NCBI GenBank assembly: GCA_025454095.1
Contig: JALOPC010000071.1
Span: forward strand, 1 to 7,086
Direction of reading: 5' to 3'
DNA: 7,086 nt
DNA from: Syntrophales bacterium
Lineage (GTDB): Bacteria > Desulfobacterota > Syntrophia > Syntrophales > UBA2192
The first letter of the stretch is position 1, and each line of letters opens with the position of its first letter. A program made the translations under genes and the position numbers. The notes under the pieces were generated by a model that was not told the origin of the DNA, searched no databases, and saw only the letters and a list, made by a program, of their open reading frames with translations. Positions 1-4,954 of this stretch are shown here, one piece after another.

Positions 1-1
1 C

Positions 2-115
2 TCCCTCGACGGGCTGGTACGAAACGGGGGGCTTTCGCCCAAGAAGGCGAAGACCTACGGCAGCGAAATTCTGAGCATCCTGAGTGCGAGCGAAGCCGAA
101 GAAAAGCCCCGCTGA
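2..115 (+). CDS. 3' end of an upstream gene, possibly an HRDC-domain protein (RecQ- or RNase D-like)
   Basis: An open frame enters from the left edge and ends at TGA 113-115, giving 37 residues of a C-terminus. The stretch LSPKKAKTYGSEILSIL resembles the last helices of HRDC domains, where a glycine- or serine-led turn is followed by basic residues, then Y/F-G and a hydrophobic helix. HRDC domains end RecQ helicases, RNase D and some UvrD-type helicases and bind nucleic acid. The last residues (SASEAEEKPR) are charged and look like a disordered tail. With so little of the protein visible the family assignment is tentative. The frame being the real end of a gene is more likely than the HRDC call. 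Confidence 0.45.
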   Translation, partial: SLDGLVRNGGLSPKKAKTYGSEILSILSASEAEEKPR

Positions 116-211
116 CGCCTGCTTGCCTGCCGTCATCGATCTGAATTCCACGACTCCCCCTGTCCTGCTCTCAACCGGCAGAGGCTATCCTGGTTCTTCC
201 GACCATTTCCC

Positions 212-255
212 TTGCACCCAGGGTCTCAATATATTAAGATCGCCTTCGTTAAGGC
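212..255 (+). promoter_or_regulatory. Possible weak promoter and small hairpin in the gap before the regulator gene
   Basis: In the 254-base gap between the upstream stop and the regulator start, TTGCAC (212-217) and TAAGAT (235-240) are 17 bases apart. This would suit a sigma-70-type promoter, but the -10 matches the consensus at only 4 of 6 positions. Just downstream, GCCTT (242-246) and AAGGC (251-255) make a 5-bp hairpin with a CGTT loop. No clean T-run follows it, so as a terminator for the upstream gene it is weak. I saw no -24/-12 sigma-54 element here. The rest of the gap holds no gene I can support. Confidence 0.2.
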
Positions 256-369
256 TCGGTTATTTAAGCGGAATCGCTGTCTTGCATCCGCGTGTAAATC
301 CTGAACCCCATCATCGGGACAATATCCAGCCAATCAGCCGACAGGTTTCTTTCCCACAAAGGTGCCGCC

Positions 370-2496
370 GTGGACAGAGAAGACCCTGGACTCTTCGCCG
401 ATCGTGCTTCATCGGAAAAGCGCCTGGAGTTCGAGCAATTCCTTGCCGATCTATCCGCGAGCTTCGTCACCCTTTCCCCCGCGCAGGTGGACGATGAGAT
501 CCGGGGCGCCCTGAAAAAGGTGTTGCAGTTCTTCGAGATCGATCGGTGTTCGCTGCTCCGCCTCCTGCCGTGCAGGACGCAATGGCAGGTCAGCCACAAT
601 GCCGATGCCGCGGGGGATTCTCCCTATCCCGTCGAGACCTCTCTTCCCGTGTCGCTTGTCCCCTGGGCCGCCGGGAAACTTGCGGATGAGCGCGAAACCT
701 TTTCCTTTGCAACGCTCGACGATCTCCCGCCGGAGGCGGCCGTCGACAAGCAGACCCTGGAGATGTGGAAAGTCCGATCCGGCCTGTATATTCCCATTGC
801 CGCATTGAGGTCCTCCGAGTACAGCCTCGGCATCAGCTCGGGGAAAACCGGTCGAACCTGCCCGGAGGAGTACATCCCGCGGCTGCGCCTGCTGGGAGAA
901 TTGTTCGTCAACGCGCTGGAGCGAAGCAAGGGGGAGACGCTTCTCCGGGAGCGCCTGGAGTTCGAAAAATTCACGGCCGATCTCTCGGGAAGATTCGTTG
1001 CGCTGCCCCCCGAGCGGGTCGATGATGAAATCCGAAACGCCTTGAAAGAGATTTTGGAATTTTTCCGGATTGACCGATGTAATCTGCTCCGATTTCTGCC
1101 GGGCGAGAGCTTGTTCCAGGTCGTGCACAGCGCCGATGTCAGCGGGGTTTCACCGTATCCGGTCGGGACCCCTCGGCCCGCTTCGCTTTATCCATGGCTG
1201 GTCAAAATGCTCTCGGAACAGCACGGGGTCGTTTCATTTGCAAAACTGGAAGATCTGCCGGCAGAGGCTGCAACGGACAGGCAGAATCTCGAGAAGGTGG
1301 GCATTCGCTCCGGCCTGTATATTCACATAGCGGCCTTGAGGTCCTCTGACTATAGTCTTGGTATCACTTCAGCCGGCAACGATCGAATGTGCCCGGAGGA
1401 ATACATCCCGCGGCTGCGCCTGCTCGGAGAGTTGTTCGTCCACACACTGGAGCGGAGCACGGGGGAGCAGCTTCTCCGGGAGCGCCTCGAGGAGATCGAA
1501 CGGCTGAAGCTTCAGCTGGAGAAGGAAAACGTCTATCTCCGCGAGGAGATCAGAACGGGACAGGGTTTCCGGGATATCGTGGGGAACAGCGACGCCCTGC
1601 AATACGTCTCCTTCCGCGTCCGGCAGGTGGCCCCCACCGATGCCACCGTGCTCATCCTCGGGGAGACTGGCACGGGCAAGGGGATGGCGGCCCACGCCAT
1701 CCACGAGCTGAGCGCCCGGAAGGACAGGCCCATGATCACGGTGAATTGCGCCGCCCTGCCGGCCAATCTCATCGAGAGCGAACTCTTTGGACGGGAGAAG
1801 GGGGCCTTCACGGGGGCCCACGCCAGGCAGGTCGGCCGATTCGAGGTCGCAAACGGCGGCACGATTTTCCTCGACGAGATCGGCGAGATGCCTCTGGAAC
1901 TCCAGGCGAAGCTCCTGCGGGTGCTGCAGGAGGGGGAGTTCGAGAGGCTGGGGAGCCCCCGCACCATCAAGGTCGATGTCCGGGTGATCGCCTCGACGGC
2001 CCGCGACCTGAAGGCGGAGATCCGCAGCAGCCGGTTTCGGGAGGATCTCTTCTACCGGCTCAACGTTTTTCCCATCTCGATGCCGCCCCTGCGGATGCGG
2101 CGCGACGACATCCCTGAGCTTGTCCGCCACTTCATCGACAAGTACGCGAGGAAGATCGGCAGGCAGATAAAGACCATTCCCAAGACCGTCATGCAGTCGC
2201 TGCAGGACTACTCCTGGCCCGGCAACGTGAGGGAGCTGGAGCACGTCATCGAGAGGGCCGTGATCACCAGCCCAGGACCGGTACTGCAGCTTGCTGACCG
2301 CCTCGAGGGCGAGGCGGTTCACGCAAAGGAAGGACCGCCGGAGGATCTGGCCGCGATGGAGCGGGAGCACATCCTCCGGGTTCTCCAGAAAACGCGATGG
2401 AAGATCAACGGGCCCGGCGGCGCCGCCGCCCTTCTCAATATCCACCCGAGCACCCTTCGCTTCCGGATCAAGAAGCTGGGCATCGAGCGCCCCTGA
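370..2496 (+). CDS. Sigma-54-dependent transcriptional activator with two tandem GAF-type sensor units (FhlA-like architecture)
   Basis: This is a 708-residue enhancer-binding protein that would remodel sigma-54 RNA polymerase using ATP. Order: two GAF-like units (residues 19-195 and 196-372), a short coiled-coil linker (about 373-395, rich in E/L/K), an AAA+ domain (about 400-640) and a C-terminal Fis-type helix-turn-helix (about 663-708). Visible motifs are Walker A GETGTGKG (431-438), the sigma-54 contact loop GAFTGA (478-483), Walker B with D502/E503 in TIFLDEIGE, the arginine-finger region [11 protein letters not shown] (556-566) and WPGNVRE (616-622). All key motifs are intact, so it should be active. 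There is no response-regulator receiver domain, so the signal is probably a small ligand bound by the GAF units. I chose the GTG start at 370 because AAAGG (358-362) sits 7 bases upstream and an in-frame stop lies at 295. A terminator follows the gene. It may control the downstream ABM/propeller/sulfatase genes, but that is inferred from adjacency. Confidence 0.93.
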   Translation: MDREDPGLFADRASSEKRLEFEQFLADLSASFVTLSPAQVDDEIRGALKKVLQFFEIDRCSLLRLLPCRTQWQVSHNADAAGDSPYPVETSLPVSLVPWAAGKLADERETFSFATLDDLPPEAAVDKQTLEMWKVRSGLYIPIAALRSSEYSLGISSGKTGRTCPEEYIPRLRLLGELFVNALERSKGETLLRERLEFEKFTADLSGRFVALPPERVDDEIRNALKEILEFFRIDRCNLLRFLPGESLFQVVHSADVSGVSPYPVGTPRPASLYPWLVKMLSEQHGVVSFAKLEDLPAEAATDRQNLEKVGIRSGLYIHIAALRSSDYSLGITSAGNDRMCPEEYIPRLRLLGELFVHTLERSTGEQLLRERLEEIERLKLQLEKENVYLREEIRTGQGFRDIVGNSDALQYVSFRVRQVAPTDATVLILGETGTGKGMAAHAIHELSARKDRPMITVNCAALPANLIESELFGREKGAFTGAHARQVGRFEVANGGTIFLDEIGEMPLELQAKLLRVLQEGEFERLGSPRTIKVDVRVIASTARDLKAEIRSSRFREDLFYRLNVFPISMPPLRMRRDDIPELVRHFIDKYARKIGRQIKTIPKTVMQSLQDYSWPGNVRELEHVIERAVITSPGPVLQLADRLEGEAVHAKEGPPEDLAAMEREHILRVLQKTRWKINGPGGAAALLNIHPSTLRFRIKKLGIERP
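424..1485 (+). repeat. Intragenic tandem duplication: two 531-bp (177-codon) GAF units
   Basis: Unit 1 is 424-954 and unit 2 is 955-1485. Equivalent landmarks are exactly 531 bases apart: LEFE at residues 19 and 196, and the codons of [15 protein letters not shown] with the Tyr codon at 871 and 1402. The two copies therefore differ by substitutions only, with no net insertion or deletion. Identity is highest at the 3' end of each unit ([16 protein letters not shown] and LLRER are the same in both) and lower in the middle. A third LE begins at residue 373, where the coiled coil starts, marking the repeat boundary. Confidence 0.9.
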
Positions 2497-2514
2497 CTAA
2501 ATCCGCTCTCAACG

Positions 2515-2569
2515 AACGGCTCTCAACATGTTGACGATTCTCAACATGTTGAGGGCCGTTTCTTTTTCC
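2515..2569 (+). terminator. Rho-independent terminator after the regulator gene
   Basis: Bases 2515-2534 pair with 2541-2560 to give a 20-bp stem with one G-U wobble (T2521 with G2554), closed by a 6-base loop (CGATTC). The T-rich run TCTTTTT follows directly at 2561-2567. The stem starts 19 bases after the regulator stop codon. This is a textbook intrinsic terminator for rightward transcription, so the downstream genes probably need their own promoter. The stem is unusual because it contains two palindromes (see the repeat entry). Confidence 0.85.
2523..2552. repeat. Two copies of the 12-bp palindrome TCAACATGTTGA, 18 bp apart
   Basis: TCAACATGTTGA is its own reverse complement and occurs at 2523-2534 and 2541-2552. 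The second copy extends to a 14-bp palindrome with C2540 and G2553. Perfect dyads at a fixed spacing are typical of protein-binding sites. Here they also form the arms of the terminator, so they could be an operator or upstream activator site or simply part of the hairpin. The position just upstream of the ABM/propeller/sulfatase genes fits an enhancer for a Fis-type HTH regulator, but binding is an inference. Confidence 0.5.
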
Positions 2570-2615
2570 TGCTTACCCTTTATTTTCAATTCTCTAATCA
2601 TATCGACTGTTTTTA

Positions 2616-2662
2616 CCTTTCTGAAAGGCTTTACCCGTCTGGAATGCTTCTTGGATTTCCAA
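2616..2662. promoter_or_regulatory. Two short dyads in the leader of the ABM gene
   Basis: The 2570-2669 leader is lower in G+C than the genes around it and holds two perfect small inverted repeats. One is CCTTTC-T-GAAAGG at 2616-2628 (6-bp arms, 1-base centre). The other is TTGGA-TT-TCCAA at 2651-2662 (5-bp arms, 2-base centre). The second ends 7 bases before the ABM start codon, in the place where a Shine-Dalgarno sequence would normally be. They could be operator half-sites. I saw no convincing -35/-10 or -24/-12 promoter in this leader. Confidence 0.25.
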
Positions 2663-2669
2663 TACAGCC

Positions 2670-2993
2670 ATGAAGCTCACCGTCGAGATGAGAGCGAAGC
2701 CCGAGAAGACCCGGGAGCTTTATCAGACCCTGCAGGCGCTTCTTCCTTCTATCCGCAGGGAGAGGGGTTGCCGGTACTGCCGGGTCTGGAGGGACGTGGA
2801 GGACGGGGAGATCTTCTTTCTCGCGGTCGACTGGGAGACACAGGCAAGCATCGAGCAGGCCCTGCGTTCCGGCAGCGGCGGCGCGTTCCTTGGGGCCGTC
2901 GATCTGCTCAGCGAAACAGCGCGGGTGCGTCTCGGCGAGGATTCACCCTGGGAGGGGATCGAGAGCCTGAAGAGGATGCGAAAGAAAACGTAG
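2670..2993 (+). CDS. Small ABM-fold protein (antibiotic biosynthesis monooxygenase-like, dimeric alpha+beta barrel)
   Basis: A 107-residue soluble protein with the length and pattern of the ABM family. It has a first strand LTVEMRAKP (3-11), an amphipathic helix rich in E/L/R (about 12-31), a strand around CRVWRDVED (37-45), FFLAVDWET (49-57), a second helix (58-68) and a final strand ETARVRL (82-88). Family members are cofactor-poor oxygenases, isomerases, haem-degrading enzymes or proteins of unknown role, so the exact reaction cannot be read here. A CxxC pair (C34, C37) is present. There is no signal peptide, so it is cytoplasmic. The start at 2670 matches the first strand of the fold, but no good Shine-Dalgarno precedes it. 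It is the first gene after the terminator and 191 bases before the propeller gene. A relic of a similar gene's 3' end lies just upstream of the sulfatase, which ties this family to the locus. Confidence 0.75.
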   Translation: MKLTVEMRAKPEKTRELYQTLQALLPSIRRERGCRYCRVWRDVEDGEIFFLAVDWETQASIEQALRSGSGGAFLGAVDLLSETARVRLGEDSPWEGIESLKRMRKKT

Positions 2994-3098
2994 CCACTCA
3001 TTCATATCACAGCCGGGTGGAACCCTACCCCATGCTCGCGGCGCTAAGAGCCCAAGGGGCGAGCCAAAAGGCGAAGCAAAAAGTCAGGAAACGATCTG

Positions 3099-3151
3099 CT
3101 CCTTGCCTCTCCCGCAAGGAGAATGGTCACGAGAATCTCGCAAGGGGAGAG
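3099..3151 (+). promoter_or_regulatory. Hairpin with a loop complementary to a nearby ribosome-binding site
   Basis: CTCCTTGC (3099-3106) and GCAAGGAG (3114-3121) form a perfect 8-bp stem. Its 7-base loop, CTCTCCC (3107-3113), is complementary to GGGAGAG at 3145-3151, which is the purine-rich Shine-Dalgarno-like stretch just before the in-frame ATG at 3152. The leader RNA could thus fold as hairpin alone, or pair the loop with that site and hide it. CGCAAGG also occurs twice (3113-3119 and 3140-3146). The preceding part of the gap, 2994-3098, holds only a 6-bp stem (GCTCGC 3034-3039 with GCGAGC 3059-3064), without a T-run. A regulatory role is inferred. Confidence 0.35.
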
Positions 3152-3184
3152 ATGTTCATGAAAGTACCGATAAGGAGGCATCCA

Positions 3185-4825
3185 ATGAAAACCAGGGAAA
3201 TAAAACTGCAGAGTTTCAAGAAAGCAAGGTCCTATCCATCCATGACACAGGATGGTGCAATTCTGAAAACGAACGTCCGAAACCGATTTATGCCTTTGGC
3301 CTTGGTCACGGCCGTGATCCTGGCGTTGGCCGTACCGGTTGCTGCGGGGGCCCAGGAGATTCTCCCGGGACCCTCGACCTCGCTGCCGGTGTACATCGGG
3401 GCGCCGGCGGAAGCTCATCCGCTTCCTCCGGTTCAGATTCCGCAGAACCCGTTTCTGGCGCTGAACCCCTGGAACAACGTCCACAATGACGCGTGGATGA
3501 GCGATGTCTACAATGTCGCGGGGCCCCTGGGTCGCAGTCCGGCAATGCTCACCTCGAGGCTGGAGGCGGCACGCAGACTTCCTGCGTCCCCATCTTTCAT
3601 ATGCGGAGCCCTCACCTTCGACAGCCGCGGCCGGATCGTCACGACGTGCGGCTCGCCTAATCGCACGGGAGAGTCAAGCCCGGAGTCCAGCCTGGTACTC
3701 ATCGATCCGTTAACGCTGGAGGTGCTGGCATCCGAGTATCTGGATGTAACCTCCAGCCAGGAGGCCGCATATGGCAGCTCCTACATGTACCTCGACAACC
3801 GGGATCGGGCGGTCGTGACGGTGACGGACCGTGTGTTGGTCTTTGAGCAGAAGGGACAGCCAGGCCACCTCAGATTCAAGAAGGTCGAGGACTACGATCT
3901 GTCGGCCTGGGTGGGCGCCAATGACAACATCCAAACGGTGATGCCGGATTGGCAGGGGCGGCTCTGGTTCGTCGTCCGCCATTCCGGGCTGGTCGGCGTG
4001 CTCAACCCGGACACGGGCGCTGTCGGCTCCCTGAAGCTCTGTAAGGACCCAACCGAGCCAACGGCATGCGAATCCGAGGAGATCGCCAACTCGTTTCCCT
4101 TCATCAACGTCGCTGCAAACGTCTCTGATGCATTCGTCGTGACGACCAAGGCGATGTACCGGCTGCGTGCCGGCCCCGACGGCGTCCCGCACATCCTGTG
4201 GCGGTCTGAATATAAGAACTTCGGCGGCCAGAAACCCGGCCAGCTCAGTGCAGGATCGGGCACCAGCCCGACACTCCTCGATGGAGGCAAATACGTAGCG
4301 ATCACAGACAATGACGATCAGATGCAGATTGTCGTGTACCGAACAGCGGTTGATCTGGGCCCAAAGGAAGAGCGGGTTGTCTGCGAGGTGCCGGTCTTTG
4401 AGCCGGGAGCTGGAGCCACGGAGGACTCGCTCATAGGCTTGGGCCGGTCCATGATCGTTGCGAACCAGTATGTCTACGCGGACGGGAAAACGGCACCGGG
4501 TATCGCTCGTGTCGACATCGACGCGAAGGGCAAGGGCTGCAGGCTTGTCTGGGCAAATGATGAAATCGCGGCGCCCCAAGTGGGTCCCAAGATGTCTACA
4601 GAGACCGGGCTCGCGTATTTCTACACGAAAAGGTACGACGTGACCGGCCTGGACGTTTACTATTGGACCGCCGTGGACTTCCGCACGGGGAAGATAGTCT
4701 GGGAGCGGCAGATAGGCACCGGATCGCAATTCGACACCTATGTGCCGGGGCCGGCGATCGGGCCTGGCGGCGCACTGTACGTGGGTGTAAACGGCGGGTT
4801 CATCTCAATGCAGGACACCGATTGA
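3185..4825 (+). CDS. Exported beta-propeller-like (PQQ/WD-type) protein of unknown function
   Basis: A 546-residue secreted protein. A basic N-terminus leads to a hydrophobic segment (about 37-54) ending VAAGA-QE, a likely signal peptidase I site after residue 56. The rest shows repeating beta-strand blocks of propeller type: ALTFDSRGRIVTTC (near 141-155), LVLIDPLTLEVLAS, MYLDNRDRAVVTVTDRVLVF, MPDWQGRLWFVV with GVLNPDTGAV, YVAITDNDDQMQIVVY, DFRTGKIVWERQIGTG and the final GGALYVGVNGGFISM. Six cysteines (140, 155, 286, 295, 400, 452) are spaced as possible disulphide pairs. I cannot name a substrate or cofactor; PQQ binding is not shown. I chose ATG 3185 because AAGGAGG (3172-3178) lies 6 bases upstream. 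ATG 3152, behind AAGGGGAG, is a possible longer start, and ATG 3242 or 3290 would give a more usual signal-peptide length. The frame is open back to 2528, but that part overlaps the ABM gene and is spurious. The sulfatase starts 129 bases downstream. Confidence 0.72.
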   Translation: MKTREIKLQSFKKARSYPSMTQDGAILKTNVRNRFMPLALVTAVILALAVPVAAGAQEILPGPSTSLPVYIGAPAEAHPLPPVQIPQNPFLALNPWNNVHNDAWMSDVYNVAGPLGRSPAMLTSRLEAARRLPASPSFICGALTFDSRGRIVTTCGSPNRTGESSPESSLVLIDPLTLEVLASEYLDVTSSQEAAYGSSYMYLDNRDRAVVTVTDRVLVFEQKGQPGHLRFKKVEDYDLSAWVGANDNIQTVMPDWQGRLWFVVRHSGLVGVLNPDTGAVGSLKLCKDPTEPTACESEEIANSFPFINVAANVSDAFVVTTKAMYRLRAGPDGVPHILWRSEYKNFGGQKPGQLSAGSGTSPTLLDGGKYVAITDNDDQMQIVVYRTAVDLGPKEERVVCEVPVFEPGAGATEDSLIGLGRSMIVANQYVYADGKTAPGIARVDIDAKGKGCRLVWANDEIAAPQVGPKMSTETGLAYFYTKRYDVTGLDVYYWTAVDFRTGKIVWERQIGTGSQFDTYVPGPAIGPGGALYVGVNGGFISMQDTD

Positions 4826-4868
4826 TTCCTGTGACGGTGGTTGTGCCGAAAGGTGGCCAACAGGGTGA

Positions 4869-4915
4869 CCTGGAAGGGGATCGAGCGACTGAACAGGATG
4901 AGGGAAAAGCGTGAG
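4869..4915 (+). pseudogene. Relic of the 3' end of an ABM-family gene, upstream of the sulfatase
   Basis: Bases 4869-4900 match the 3' end of the intact ABM gene (2947-2978) at 28 of 32 positions without gaps, and the match fades after that. Both encode W-x-G-I-E-x-L-x-R-M-R. The relic is in the same phase as the sulfatase and explains why the sulfatase frame stays open upstream to 4841. No ABM coding sequence is visible 5' of it. The likeliest reading is that a second ABM gene once preceded the sulfatase, or that a short segment was copied here during rearrangement. Direction of copying cannot be told. Confidence 0.55.
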
Positions 4916-4954
4916 CCCCCGATGCACAGAGATAGACAGCAAAGGAGAGAGAGC

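Noticed and set aside
84..497. 137-codon plus-strand open frame spanning the gap before the regulator
   Set aside because: It overlaps the end of the upstream gene and the start of the regulator, has no domain and has no good ribosome-binding site.
1369..2445. 358-codon minus-strand open frame opposite the AAA+ part of the regulator
   Set aside because: It lies antisense to a gene with fully conserved motifs, and its translation has no recognisable domain. Long antisense frames are expected in G+C-rich DNA.
2621..2665. Possible -24/-12 sigma-54 promoter in the ABM leader
   Set aside because: GG pairs are present (2627, 2641), but none has GC at the required 10-base spacing.
2528..3184. N-terminal extension of the propeller frame back to an ATG at 2528
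   Set aside because: It starts inside the terminator stem, overlaps the whole ABM gene in another frame and encodes low-complexity R/G/E-rich residues. The signal peptide lies far downstream of it.
2994..3184. CRISPR-like or mobile-element interpretation of the repeats in the gap before the propeller gene
   Set aside because: There are only two short copies of CGCAAGG and two small hairpins, with no regular spacing, no terminal inverted repeats and no transposase.
3710..4729. 339-codon minus-strand open frame opposite the propeller gene
   Set aside because: Its composition is that of a mirror frame (rich in R, H, D, V, L), and it has no motif or suitable ribosome-binding site. The + strand frame has a signal peptide and two good ribosome-binding sites.
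4841..4954. Upstream extension of the sulfatase to a TTG at 4841
   Set aside because: The extension encodes the ABM relic and charged residues and would bury the signal peptide. ATG 4955 has a good ribosome-binding site and a standard signal peptide directly after it.
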